A stretch of DNA of 64,000 nt from Actinoallomurus iriomotensis. Lineage in GTDB: Bacteria; Actinomycetota; Actinomycetes; Streptosporangiales; Streptosporangiaceae. Below the pieces are notes generated by a model, which saw nothing but the letters and a program-made list of their open reading frames with translations, did not search any database and was not told where the DNA came from. Position numbers and translations under genes: made by a program. Shown one piece after another: positions 40,544 to 49,773 of the stretch (within the stretch, counting starts at the first letter, position 1; every line of letters begins with the position of its first letter). Location: positions 297,298 through 361,297 of the forward strand of contig NZ_BSTJ01000013.1 of the NCBI RefSeq assembly GCF_030269445.1, written 5' to 3'.

Positions 40544-43117
40544 TCACTTGCCGGACTGGTAGAGCTGTCCGACCTCATCGGCCGACAGGGCACGGTCGAA
40601 CACGTGCACCTGGTCGATGGCGCCCGGCCAGAAGTCGACCGGGTTGCCGCCGTACCGGCCGCGGCCGATCACGGTGTGGCCCGTGGAGGCGTCACCGAGG
40701 CAGGCCGCCGCGGTGCCGGCCTTCTGGCCGTTGACATAGAGGGTGAGTGCGCCGCTCGCCGCGTCGCGGACGCCGACCAGGTGGTACCACTGCCCGGTCT
40801 GCGGCGCGGACGGCGCGAGGGCGCGGACGCCGGCGAAGCTGAACGCGAACCGGTCGTCCTGCCCGGAGTACTGCAGGTAGAAGGCGCTGTTGGTGTCGCC
40901 GTCCTGGCTCACCGCCGTGGCGAAGGAGCCGAGCCGGTCCAGCTTCACCCAGGCCGAGACGCTGTAGTTCCCGGTGGTGTCCAGGAGCGCCGCGCCCGTG
41001 TCGGCGTACTGGTTCGAGCCGTTGAACTGCAGCGCCGACCCCGAGTGCCCGGTCGTCCACGCGGGCCCGTTCACCAGGGAGGCGTCGTGCGTCCCCGCGG
41101 CGTCCTTGGCGACCGTGCCGGTGCCCTCGTCGAACGGGTAGAAGCTCACCCCGTCGAGTCCGGGCTTGCCGGGCGGGTAGGTCGTGCCGTCGCCGGCGCC
41201 GACCGAGCCGGACGCCTTGATCAGCGCGAGGTTCGCGGCCCGTACCTGGTCGGCGCCGGGCTTGAGCACCCGGCGATCGTAGGTGTAGATGCCGTTCAGC
41301 TCGTCCTCGACGTCGGTGATCTGCGTGTAGACCGACGCGGACACCCCGCACCGCTGCTCGACCTTCAGCAACTGGCCCTGCAGCTCGGTGTAGCGGCGGG
41401 TGAGCGTGGCCTGGTCCGGCTCCATCTCGTACGCGAAGCCGTTCACCGGGTCGAACATGTGGCCGTCGACCTTCAGCCCGAGCCCGCCGTACTCGCCGTC
41501 CACGGCCGCGCGGACGCCCTGCTGGACGGGGGTGCCCGGCCCGACGTAGGTGTGGTTGTCGTAGATGTCGCCCTCGCCGTTGTCGGGCAGGGAGTCGCAG
41601 CAGTTGACGCCGCTGTCCGCGTTCACGAGGCGGCTGGGGTCCCAGGACTTGATCTCACTCACGACGCGGCCGGGCTCGTACTCGCCCCAGCCCTCGTTGA
41701 ACGGCACCCAGGTGACGATCGACGGGTGGCTGCGGTGCTGGTCGACGACCGCGTGCAGCTGGCTCTCGAACTGCGCCTTCACCGTGTCCGGCGGCGTGTG
41801 CGAGGCGAACGTCGAGGGCATGTCCTGCCAGACGAGCAGGCCGAGGCGGTCCGCCCAGTAGTACCAGCGGTCGGGTTCGACCTTGACGTGCTTGCGGACC
41901 ATGTTGAAGCCGAGCTTCTTGTGCGCCTCCAGGTCGAAGCGCAGCGCGGCGTCGGTCGGCGCGGTGTAGATGCCGTCCGGCCAGAAGCCCTGGTCCAGGG
42001 TGCCGACCTGCATGACGAACTTGCCGTTGAGCAGCATGCGGACCTTGCCGTCCGGGCCCTTGCCGAGCCCGATCGAGCGCATGCCGAAGTAGGAGCCCGC
42101 CTCGTCGACGGCGCGATGCCCGGCCAGGATCCGTACCTTCAGCGTGTACAGGTACGGGTCGTCGGGGGTCCACAGACGCGGGTGGGGGACCGGCAGCCTC
42201 AGCTCGGTCCCGGCCCGACCGGTGACCCGGCCGACCTTCTTCTTGCCGGCGTACGCGGTGACCTCGACGGTCTGCGTGGTGATCCCGGCGGCCTGGACGG
42301 TCACCCGCAGCGCCTTCGCCGCCAGGTCGGGCGTCGAGTCGACCCGGTCGACGTGCGCGGCGGCGACCGGCTCCATCCACACGGTCTGCCAGATGCCCGA
42401 GGAGGGCGTGTAGAAGATGCCGTCGCCGGCCTGGCGCTGCTTGCCGACCGGCTGGCCGTCGATGTCGGTGGTGTCGTCGACGCCGACGAGGAGCTCCTGC
42501 GGGCCGGTGCCCCGCAGCGCACCGGTGACGTCGGCGGTGAAGGCGTCGTAACCGCCGGTGTGCGTGGCGACCTTCACGCCGTTGACGTAGACGGCCGCCT
42601 GGTAGTCCACCGCCTGGAAGTGCAGCAGCAGCCGGTCGCCGTGCCAGGAGGGCGGCACCGTGAACGTCCGGCGGTACCACATGTGGTCGACGTGCCGCTG
42701 GATCCCCGACAGCATCGACTCGACCGGGTACGGCACGAGGATCTTGTCCGGGAGGGTCTGGCCGGCGGGCGGCGCCTGGCCGGCGGCGGAGGCCTCGGCG
42801 AACTGCCAGCTGCCGTTGAGGTTCTGCCAGCGGGCGCGGGTCAGCTGCGGGCGGGGGTAGTCCGGCAGCGCGTTGGTCGGCGAGACCTCGTGGGTCCAGG
42901 GCGTGGTGAGCTGGGTCTGTGCCTTCGGCGTGTCCGCCGCGGCCCCGGCCGGTACCGCGGGGGCGACGAGGGCGGTGACCAGCGCGAGAGCGAGGACGAT
43001 GACGGAGGCCGGACCCCGGGGACGGGTCCGCCGGGTGGATCTGCGCGCGTACAAGAGGAGGCTCCAATCTGCCGGTGATGAGCGCCGGCGAGTGGCACGC
43101 GGGGCCAGATGCAGCAT
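40544..43117 (-). CDS. Secreted GH2-family glycoside hydrolase with C-terminal LamG domain
   Basis: Up to 857 residues. The signal peptide core is ASVIVLALALVTALVAPAVP; a TTG at 43054 with GGAG upstream may be the real start, trimming 21 residues. The GH2 sugar-binding and immunoglobulin-like domains (WYRRTFTVPPSW, YLYTLKVRIL) precede the TIM barrel, with acid/base about Glu475 in FNEGWGEYE and nucleophile about Glu542 in DGEYGG. The last 200 residues form a LamG/concanavalin-like module (GSFATAVSQDGDTNSAFYLQ). It likely cleaves a beta-galactoside or related bond. It is divergent from the importer and adjacent to the GH127 gene. Confidence 0.87.
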   Translation of the reverse strand: MLHLAPRATRRRSSPADWSLLLYARRSTRRTRPRGPASVIVLALALVTALVAPAVPAGAAADTPKAQTQLTTPWTHEVSPTNALPDYPRPQLTRARWQNLNGSWQFAEASAAGQAPPAGQTLPDKILVPYPVESMLSGIQRHVDHMWYRRTFTVPPSWHGDRLLLHFQAVDYQAAVYVNGVKVATHTGGYDAFTADVTGALRGTGPQELLVGVDDTTDIDGQPVGKQRQAGDGIFYTPSSGIWQTVWMEPVAAAHVDRVDSTPDLAAKALRVTVQAAGITTQTVEVTAYAGKKKVGRVTGRAGTELRLPVPHPRLWTPDDPYLYTLKVRILAGHRAVDEAGSYFGMRSIGLGKGPDGKVRMLLNGKFVMQVGTLDQGFWPDGIYTAPTDAALRFDLEAHKKLGFNMVRKHVKVEPDRWYYWADRLGLLVWQDMPSTFASHTPPDTVKAQFESQLHAVVDQHRSHPSIVTWVPFNEGWGEYEPGRVVSEIKSWDPSRLVNADSGVNCCDSLPDNGEGDIYDNHTYVGPGTPVQQGVRAAVDGEYGGLGLKVDGHMFDPVNGFAYEMEPDQATLTRRYTELQGQLLKVEQRCGVSASVYTQITDVEDELNGIYTYDRRVLKPGADQVRAANLALIKASGSVGAGDGTTYPPGKPGLDGVSFYPFDEGTGTVAKDAAGTHDASLVNGPAWTTGHSGSALQFNGSNQYADTGAALLDTTGNYSVSAWVKLDRLGSFATAVSQDGDTNSAFYLQYSGQDDRFAFSFAGVRALAPSAPQTGQWYHLVGVRDAASGALTLYVNGQKAGTAAACLGDASTGHTVIGRGRYGGNPVDFWPGAIDQVHVFDRALSADEVGQLYQSGK

Positions 43118-43172
43118 GAACGGCTCCGATCACAAATGCAATATTCGGATCGGTTCCTGGTCAGGTTGCGAT

Positions 43173-43211
43173 CGGTATTGACAGAAGACGATCGGCGATG
43201 GCTCAATACCG
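43173..43211. promoter_or_regulatory. Inverted repeat in the divergent spacer upstream of the sugar importer
   Basis: CGGTATTGA (43173-43181) and TCAATACCG (43203-43211) form 9-bp arms around 21 bases. The first arm includes TTGACA (43178-43183), a good -35 for the importer genes. GATCGG recurs three times nearby. It may be an operator spanning the promoter. Confidence 0.5.
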
Positions 43212-43243
43212 GCATCTCGTCCTCACTCTGGAAGGACAGCCCC

Positions 43244-44308
43244 ATGACCCATCGCGTACGCGCGGCAGCGTTCGTCGCCCTCCTCACGCTCGCCGCGGCC
43301 GGCTGCGCCAAGTCCGAGGACGACAAGCAGGCCGGCGCCCAGGACACCGCTGGCCAGCAGCAGGTGGCCCAGACCCCGGCCGGCAACGTGCCGACGTGCA
43401 CGATCGACAAGTTCGGCGCTCACAAGTTCGACCTCAAGAGCGGGGTGGTGGGGTTCTCCCAGTCCGAGAAGGAGGCCAACCCGTTCCGCATCGCCGAGAC
43501 CGCCTCGATCAAGTCCGAGGCCAAGAAGCTCGGCATCGCGAACCTCAAGACGACGAACGGCCAGTCGCAGTTCAACAAGCAGATCAGCGACGTGCAGCAG
43601 CTCATCGCCCAGGGCGCGCAGGCGCTGGTCATCGCCCCGCTCAACTCCGACGGCTGGGAGCCGGTGCTCCAGCAGGCCGCCGCCAAGCACATCCCGATCA
43701 TCACCGTGGACCGGCAGATCAACGCCACCGCCTGCAAGGACTACGTGACCTTCATCGGGTCGGACTTCTACACGCAGGGCAAGCGCGCCGCCGACCAGAT
43801 GATCAAGGCGCTCGGCGGCAAGGGCAAGGTCGCGATCCTGCTCGGCGCGTCGGGCAACAACGTCACGACCGACCGCACCAACGGCTTCAAGGACGAGCTG
43901 AAGCAGAAGGCCCCCGGCATCCAGATCACCTTCCAGCAGACCGGCGACTTCGCCCGCGAGAAGGGCCAGCAGGTCACCGAGCAGCTCATCCAGAGCAACC
44001 CGGACGTGGGCGGCCTGTACGCCGAGAACGACGAGATGGCCCTCGGCGCGGTGACCGCGCTCAAGGGCGCCGGCAAGAAGGCCGGCCAGATCAAGATCGT
44101 GTCGGTGGACGGCACGCGCAACGCCGTGTCGCAGATCCCCGGCGGCTGGATCTCCGCGGTCATCGAGTCCAACCCGAGGTTCGGGCCGCTCGCCTTCCAG
44201 ACCCTGACCAATTTCCTGAACGGCGAGGCCATCCCGCAGAAGGTGATCATCTCCGACCGCGAGTACGACGCCTCCAACGCGAAGCAGTCCGTCTCGTCGG
44301 CGTACTAG
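43244..44308 (+). CDS. ytfQ: Sugar ABC transporter substrate-binding lipoprotein (YtfQ-like)
   Basis: A 354-residue lipoprotein: ATG 43244 after GAAGGA, signal ending LTLAAAGC. The mature region opens VVGFSQSEKEANPFRIAETA, then SIKSEAKK, closely following the YtfQ family, whose E. coli member binds galactofuranose. Later segments VIAPLNSDGWEPVLQQAA, VDRQIN and YAENDEMALGAV are the hinge and ligand-side loops. It heads a four-gene importer cluster. Substrate in this organism is inferred: galactofuranose or arabinofuranose, supported by the adjoining GH127 gene. Confidence 0.85.
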   Translation: MTHRVRAAAFVALLTLAAAGCAKSEDDKQAGAQDTAGQQQVAQTPAGNVPTCTIDKFGAHKFDLKSGVVGFSQSEKEANPFRIAETASIKSEAKKLGIANLKTTNGQSQFNKQISDVQQLIAQGAQALVIAPLNSDGWEPVLQQAAAKHIPIITVDRQINATACKDYVTFIGSDFYTQGKRAADQMIKALGGKGKVAILLGASGNNVTTDRTNGFKDELKQKAPGIQITFQQTGDFAREKGQQVTEQLIQSNPDVGGLYAENDEMALGAVTALKGAGKKAGQIKIVSVDGTRNAVSQIPGGWISAVIESNPRFGPLAFQTLTNFLNGEAIPQKVIISDREYDASNAKQSVSSAY

Positions 44309-44311
44309 GGG

Positions 44312-45853
44312 ATGTCCGTGCCGGATGAGGAGGGTCCGCTGCTCGAGGTGAGCGGCGTCGTCAAACGCTTCACCGGAGTCCTCGCCCTCGACCGGGTCTC
44401 GCTGGAGCTGGCCCCCGGAGAGGTGCACGCGCTCGTCGGCGAGAACGGCGCGGGCAAGTCCACACTGATCAAAGTGATCACGGGCGTGTACCGCCCCGAC
44501 GAGGGCACGATGCGCCTCGCGGGGCGGCCCGCCGAGTTCGCCGGCCCCCTGGAGGCCCAGCGTGCCGGCATCCAGGCCGTCCACCAGGAGATCGGCCTGG
44601 TCCCGGCGCTGAGCGTGGCCCGCAACCTGCTCCTGGGCCGCGAGCCGCGCCGCCGGTTCGGCACCCTGGACGTCGGGCGCATGCACCGGGAGGCCGGCGA
44701 GATCCTGGCGTCGTACGGCATCGACGTCGACGTCCGCCGCCCGCTGCGGTCCCTGGGCGTCGGCGTGCAGCAGATGGTCGCGCTGGCCCGCGCCGTCTCC
44801 GTCGACGCCCGCGTGGTCGTCATGGACGAGCCGACGTCGTCCCTGGAACCCCGCGAGGTGGAGACGCTGTTCGGCGTCGTCCGCCGGCTCCGCGAGCGGG
44901 CCGTCTCGGTGATCTACGTCAGCCACCGTCTGGACGAGCTGTACCGGATCTGCGACGGTGTCACCGTGCTGCGTGACGGCCGCGTCGTCCATCAGGGCCC
45001 GCTCGCCGAGCTGGACCGGCTGCGGCTCGTCTCGCTGATGCTCGGGCGTCCGGTCGCCGACGTGCGGCAGGGCGGGGTCACCCGGTTCTCCGGCGGCCAT
45101 GACGCGGCGCGCGAGACCCCCGTCGTCGAGGCGTCCGGCCTCACCCGCCGGCACGTCCTGGACGACGTGTCGGTCGCGATCCGGCCCGGCGAGGTGGTCG
45201 GCCTGGGCGGCCTGCTCGGCGCGGGCCGTACCGAGACCGCCAAGGCGATCGCCGGCGCGCTGCCGCTCGACGGCGGGCGGGTGACCGTCGCCGGCACGCC
45301 GCTGCGCCGGGGCTCGGCCGCCGCGGCGATCCGCGCGGGCGTGGCCCTGCTGCCCGAGGACCGCAAGGCCGAGGGCGTCATCGGCACCCTGTCGGTACGG
45401 GAGAACATCGCGCTCGCGGCGCTGCCCCGGCTGTCCCGCGCCGGTCTCGTCTCCGAGGCGCGCATCGACCGCATCGTCGACACCTTCATGCGGCGGCTGC
45501 GCATCAAGGCCGCCGGGCCGCACCAGCGCGTCGCCGAGCTGTCCGGCGGCAACCAGCAGAAGGTCCTGCTCGCGCGCTGGCTCGCCACCGAGCCGAAGAT
45601 CCTGCTCCTGGACGAGCCGACGCGCGGCATCGACGTGGGGGCCAAGGCCGAGGTCCAGGCGCTGATCGACGAACTCGCCGAAGACGGCCTGGGCGTCCTG
45701 CTGATCTCCGCCGACCTGGAGGAACTGGTCGAGGGCTCGGACCGCGTCGTGGTGCTGAAGGACGGCGCGGTCGTCGGTGAGCTGTCCGGCGGCGACCTCA
45801 CCGAGGAACGCGTGATGACGACGATCGCCGACGCCGGGGGAGGCACGCCTTGA
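44312..45853 (+). CDS. ytfR: Sugar ABC transporter ATP-binding protein (YtfR/RbsA-like)
   Basis: A 513-residue double ATPase. N-terminal domain: GENGAGKST, VVVMDEPTSS. C-terminal domain: ELSGGNQQKVLLARWL and LLLDEPTRGIDVG. It begins 3 bases after the binding-protein gene, and its stop overlaps the first permease start (TTGA). It powers the YtfQ-type importer. The paralogue at 31018-32538 shares most of the C-terminal half almost residue for residue. Confidence 0.9.
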   Translation: MSVPDEEGPLLEVSGVVKRFTGVLALDRVSLELAPGEVHALVGENGAGKSTLIKVITGVYRPDEGTMRLAGRPAEFAGPLEAQRAGIQAVHQEIGLVPALSVARNLLLGREPRRRFGTLDVGRMHREAGEILASYGIDVDVRRPLRSLGVGVQQMVALARAVSVDARVVVMDEPTSSLEPREVETLFGVVRRLRERAVSVIYVSHRLDELYRICDGVTVLRDGRVVHQGPLAELDRLRLVSLMLGRPVADVRQGGVTRFSGGHDAARETPVVEASGLTRRHVLDDVSVAIRPGEVVGLGGLLGAGRTETAKAIAGALPLDGGRVTVAGTPLRRGSAAAAIRAGVALLPEDRKAEGVIGTLSVRENIALAALPRLSRAGLVSEARIDRIVDTFMRRLRIKAAGPHQRVAELSGGNQQKVLLARWLATEPKILLLDEPTRGIDVGAKAEVQALIDELAEDGLGVLLISADLEELVEGSDRVVVLKDGAVVGELSGGDLTEERVMTTIADAGGGTP

Positions 45854-46821
45854 CCACCGAGACCGCCGCCGTACCCGCCTCGCGCTTCGACCGCGCCCGC
45901 CTGCTCGCCTGGCTGCAGGACTACGGCGTGTACGCCGCGATCGCCGCGCTGATCCTCGTCAACATCGCGATCACCCCGCGGTTCCTGACGCTGGAGAACC
46001 TGCGCACCCAGCTCGTCCAGGTGGCGCCGGTCGTCATCGTCTCGTTCGGCATGGCGCTGGTGATCGGCACCGAGGGCGTCGACCTGTCGGTGGGCTCGGT
46101 GATGGCGCTCACGACCGCCCTGATCCCGCTCTACCTCGGGTACGGCGTGGTGCCCGCCGTCGTGGCCGGGCTGCTCGGCGGCGTCGCGGTCGGGCTGGTC
46201 AACGGCTCCCTCGTCGCGTTCGTCGGCGTGCAGCCGATCGTCGCGACGCTCGCGCTGTTCGTCGGCGGCCGGGGCATCGCGCTCGTCGTCGCGGGCGGGC
46301 AGCTCAAGGACGTCCACGACCAGACGCTGCTGGACCTGGGCTCCTCGAGCCTCGCCGGGATTCCCCTGCCGGTCGTGGTCGCCGCCGTCCTCACCGTCGT
46401 GGTGATGGCGGTGGTGCGCCGTACGACGTTCGGCCGGCGACTGGTGGCCATCGGCGGCAACCGTACGGCGAGCGAGCTGTCGGGCCTGCCCGTACGGCGC
46501 GTCCTGCTGCTCGTGTACGTGGTGTCGGGGCTGCTCGCGGCCGTGGCCGGCACGCTCGCCACGGCCCGGTTGCAGGCCAGCGACCCGTCGTCGCTGGGCC
46601 TCTTGATGGAACTGTCCGCGATCACCGCGGTCGTGGTCGGCGGCACCCCGCTGAACGGCGGCCGCGTCCGCGTGCTGGGCACGGTCGCCGGGGCCCTGCT
46701 GATCCAGCTCGTCCGCGCGACGCTCATCAAGCACGACCTCGCGGACTCGATCGCGCAGATGGTGCAGGCAGTGATCATTCTTGCGGCCGTGTACGCCGCG
46801 CGAGGGGCGGGCCGGCGATGA
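45850..46821 (+). CDS. ytfT: Sugar ABC transporter permease (YtfT-like)
   Basis: A 323-residue permease with about eight hydrophobic segments, TTG start overlapping the ATPase stop. Landmark LVIGTEGVDLSVGSVMAL is the RbsC/YtfT signature; KTA-like ITAVVVGGTPLNGGRVRV follows near the C-terminus. It forms a heterodimer with the next permease, to which it is coupled by an ATGA overlap. Confidence 0.9.
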   Translation: MTTETAAVPASRFDRARLLAWLQDYGVYAAIAALILVNIAITPRFLTLENLRTQLVQVAPVVIVSFGMALVIGTEGVDLSVGSVMALTTALIPLYLGYGVVPAVVAGLLGGVAVGLVNGSLVAFVGVQPIVATLALFVGGRGIALVVAGGQLKDVHDQTLLDLGSSSLAGIPLPVVVAAVLTVVVMAVVRRTTFGRRLVAIGGNRTASELSGLPVRRVLLLVYVVSGLLAAVAGTLATARLQASDPSSLGLLMELSAITAVVVGGTPLNGGRVRVLGTVAGALLIQLVRATLIKHDLADSIAQMVQAVIILAAVYAARGAGRR

Positions 46822-47828
46822 CCGAATCCATGACCGCGACCGCGGCCGTCACCGAGGCCGCCGCCGGGCCCACCGGCCGCGAGCGCGCCTTCGGCCTGAT
46901 CCAGCGGCACGGCGCCGCCGCCGTTCTGGTCCTGCTGGTGGCGATCGGCTCCTTCGCGTTCGACCGCTTCCCGACCGGGGCCAACCTCGGCAACATCGCG
47001 ATCACCTCCTCGTTCCTGGCGATGGTCGCCCTGGGCATGACCTTCGTGATCATCACGGGCGGCATCGACCTGTCGGTCGGCTCGGTGTTCGCGCTCGGCG
47101 GCGTGCTGGCGGCGTACGCGGTGCGGTGGGGATCGCTGGCCGCGCTGCTGCTGCCGCTCGCGGTGTGCGGGGCGTTCGGTCTCGTGCAGGGCCTGCTGAT
47201 CGCCCGTGTACGGCTGGCCCCGTTCATCGTCACGCTGGCGGGCCTGCTCGGCGCGCGCGGCCTGCTGCTGTCGATCTCCAACGAGGGCGCGACGACGTAC
47301 CTGATCCCGCGCGGCGCGGTGATCGCCCGGGTCGGCCAGGGCAGCCTCTTCGGTGTCGGATACCCGGTCTACCTGACGCTGGCCCTGTTCGTCGTCGGCG
47401 CGGTGCTGCTCCAGCGGACGAGGTTCGGCCAGAGCGTGTACGCGATCGGCGGCAGCGAGGACGCGGCCGAGCTGATGGGCGTCCCGCTGACGCGGACGAA
47501 GGTGGCGGTGTACGTCATGTCGGGCCTGCTCGCGGGCCTGGCGGGCGCCCTGAACGCGGCCCGCCTGTCGTCCGGCGTGACGATCCTGGGCACCGGCATG
47601 GAGCTGGACGTGATCGCCGCGGTCGTCATCGGCGGCACCCTGCTGACCGGCGGCGCGGGCTCGGTGAGCGGCACGGTCGCCGGCGTCCTGCTGCTGGGCG
47701 TGATCCAGAACCTCATCAACCAGATCGGCGACCTGTCCTCGTCGTACCAGCAGGTGGTCAGCGGCGCCTTCCTGGCCGCCGTGGTCGTGGTGCAGACATA
47801 CCTGAGCAGGGTCCAGCGCCTGCGCTGA
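46818..47828 (+). CDS. yjfF: Sugar ABC transporter permease (YjfF-like)
   Basis: A 336-residue permease with the signature FVIITGGIDLSVGSVFALGG and the C-terminal AAVVIGGTLLTGGAGSVSGT. The ATG overlaps the previous stop. It completes a YtfQ-YtfR-YtfT-YjfF importer. The DNA after its stop is a spacer of about 155 bases before the GNAT gene. Confidence 0.9.
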   Translation: MTESMTATAAVTEAAAGPTGRERAFGLIQRHGAAAVLVLLVAIGSFAFDRFPTGANLGNIAITSSFLAMVALGMTFVIITGGIDLSVGSVFALGGVLAAYAVRWGSLAALLLPLAVCGAFGLVQGLLIARVRLAPFIVTLAGLLGARGLLLSISNEGATTYLIPRGAVIARVGQGSLFGVGYPVYLTLALFVVGAVLLQRTRFGQSVYAIGGSEDAAELMGVPLTRTKVAVYVMSGLLAGLAGALNAARLSSGVTILGTGMELDVIAAVVIGGTLLTGGAGSVSGTVAGVLLLGVIQNLINQIGDLSSSYQQVVSGAFLAAVVVVQTYLSRVQRLR

Positions 47829-47983
47829 CGCGCGACCCGAGCAGAGGATCATGAGATTGACAAATGGGCAAGAAACCTTGCAGCACGGCCGGCCGAGCCG
47901 CCCGCGACCCTGGCGGTCGCGCTCTTCCGTCCCCCTGAACCGCACCCCGCCCGGCCATGACCTGTACGAGCGTAAGGACCCGA

Positions 47984-48748
47984 ATGCTGTTCACGGCCGC
48001 ACGCGTGCCCACCGACCGCGCCGCCCGTCACCTCGCGCAACTCATCACCCACCTGGGGCACCGGCCGTCCGCCGGCCGGTCGCCCGATGACCGCGGCACG
48101 ATCATGCTGCCCGGCGGCTCCTGCCGGTTGGCGTCCCGGCCGGACCACCTCGACCTGGTCGCCGCCGCGCGCGACACCGACGCTCTGGCGAGCATCGAGG
48201 AGACGGTCACGCGTCATCTGCGGCGCCTGGGGACCGGTGACCACCTCACGATCGCCTGGAAGCCCCTGGTCCGTCCGGCCGCCCTCGACGACGACGCCGA
48301 CCTGCTGGCCCTCGACACGGCGTCCTGGACGCCCGGATCAGGCTTTCCCTCGGCCCAGCAGGCGGAACGCACCACCTACTTCACCGAACGCCGGACGCCG
48401 CAGGCCCATCTGGTGGCCGAACTCGGTGACCAGATCGTCGGCACCATCGGCGTCCACCCCAAGACCAGATTCCCGGAGACCGCGCACGTCATGGCCGTCA
48501 CGGGGCTGGTGGTGTCCGCCGACGCACGCCGGCTCGGCGTCGCGTCCGCGCTCCTGGCATCCGCCGAGCAGAGAGCCGCCTCCCTGGGCGCGCGCAAGCT
48601 GAGCCTGCAGGTCCTCGGCAGCAACACCGGCGCGCTGAGACTGTACGAGCACCACGGCTACACCGTCGAAGGCCGCTTCAGGGACGAAGTGCTGATCGGA
48701 GACCACTACATCGACGACATCAGCATGAGCAAGAACCTTCGTGGCTGA
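47984..48748 (+). CDS. DUF2218-GNAT fusion protein
   Basis: A 254-residue two-domain protein; ATG 47984 follows GTAAGGA. Residues 1-88 (TAARVPTDRAARHLAQLITH, LPGGSCRL, HLRRLGTGDHLTIAW) match DUF2218, a small fold found alone near metal or siderophore genes. Residues about 90-254 form a GNAT acetyltransferase with VTGLVVSADARRLGVASALL as the acetyl-CoA loop and LRLYEHHGYTVEGRFRDE at the end. The function of the combination is unknown. It is convergent with an MmyB-type regulator. Confidence 0.75.
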   Translation: MLFTAARVPTDRAARHLAQLITHLGHRPSAGRSPDDRGTIMLPGGSCRLASRPDHLDLVAAARDTDALASIEETVTRHLRRLGTGDHLTIAWKPLVRPAALDDDADLLALDTASWTPGSGFPSAQQAERTTYFTERRTPQAHLVAELGDQIVGTIGVHPKTRFPETAHVMAVTGLVVSADARRLGVASALLASAEQRAASLGARKLSLQVLGSNTGALRLYEHHGYTVEGRFRDEVLIGDHYIDDISMSKNLRG

Positions 48749-48760
48749 GCTCGCCCGTGG

Positions 48761-49624
48761 TCAGCGGTGGGCCGGGGCCGCGCGGGCGTACTCGTCGTGG
48801 TTCAGGGCACGGAGCACGTTCAGCCGCTCGGAGGCGGGTGTGCCCGGCGGTGGGGTGAAGATGACGAGCTTCTGGTCCTCGACCGGGCTGAGGAGCGTCT
48901 CGCATTCGAGCTCGACCGGCCCGACGGCGGGGTGGTCGACGCGGATGCGGCTGCTGCGCCGTACCGCGACCTCGTGCAGTTCCCACAGGTCGGCGAACTC
49001 GGGACTGGCCGCCTGGAGACCGGCGACCAGCCGGGTGGAGGCGGCGTCGCCGCCGCGGCGGGTGATGGAGGCGCGCAGGTCCGCGACGTAGGCGCGGCTG
49101 TGCTGCCGGCGTTCGTCGGGGGAGTAGATCCGGCGGACCGTCGGGTCGGTGAACCAGCGCCACACGAAGTTGCGGTCCTGTTCGCGGACTGAGCAGATGC
49201 AGCCGAGGAGCGCTTCGGCCATGGTGTTGTGCGCGAGCAGGTCGCCGATGTCATTGGTGATGTGCGCCGGGGTCTCCTTGAGCTCGTCGAGCAGGTACAG
49301 CAGACCGGGCCGTACGTGGTCGCCCGCCAGCCGGTCCGCCGGAGGCCGGTGCCCCGCCAGCAGGTAGAGGTGGTCGCGCTCGTCCTCGGTGAGGCGCAGC
49401 GCGTGGGCCAGCGAGGCGAGTATCTGGGTCGAGGGCTGGGGACTCCTGGCCTGTTCGAGGCGCATGTAGTAGTCGGCGGACATCCCGGCGAGCTGGGAGA
49501 CCTCCTCACGCCGCAGTCCGGGCGTACGGCGCCGTGCGCCGGCCGGCAGACCCACCTCCTCCGGACGCAGCCGCTCCCTGCGACGGCGCAGGAAATCGGA
49601 GAGTTCAGCGCGGTCCATGTCCAT
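48761..49624 (-). CDS. MmyB-type XRE transcriptional regulator
   Basis: A 287-residue regulator. XRE helix-turn-helix in residues 10-75 (FLRRRRERLRPEEVGLPAGA, GLRREEVSQLAGMSADYYMR), then an MmyB/PAS-like ligand domain binding small hydrophobics. It is divergent from the MDR gene at 49774 across about 150 bases, a very common pairing, and probably controls it. Confidence 0.9.
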   Translation of the reverse strand: MDMDRAELSDFLRRRRERLRPEEVGLPAGARRRTPGLRREEVSQLAGMSADYYMRLEQARSPQPSTQILASLAHALRLTEDERDHLYLLAGHRPPADRLAGDHVRPGLLYLLDELKETPAHITNDIGDLLAHNTMAEALLGCICSVREQDRNFVWRWFTDPTVRRIYSPDERRQHSRAYVADLRASITRRGGDAASTRLVAGLQAASPEFADLWELHEVAVRRSSRIRVDHPAVGPVELECETLLSPVEDQKLVIFTPPPGTPASERLNVLRALNHDEYARAAPAHR

Positions 49625-49773
49625 GCCACCATCGTCGCGGAGGCGCCGCCCCGCACGGGCAGCCGGGGACCGCCGATCCTAGGGAAGACCGTCCGCTGGT
49701 ACCCGCCCCGGCCCCCCGGCAGCATCGTCGACGTACGCCGGAAGAACCGGCACGGAGAGTCAGGGAGTGCGGG

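Noticed and set aside
40364..43078. A 904-codon plus-strand open frame opposite the two glycosidase genes.
   Set aside because: Arg/Gly/Val-rich low-complexity translation with no domain; it is antisense to GH127 and GH2 genes that carry catalytic motifs. GC-rich third positions keep the antisense frame open.
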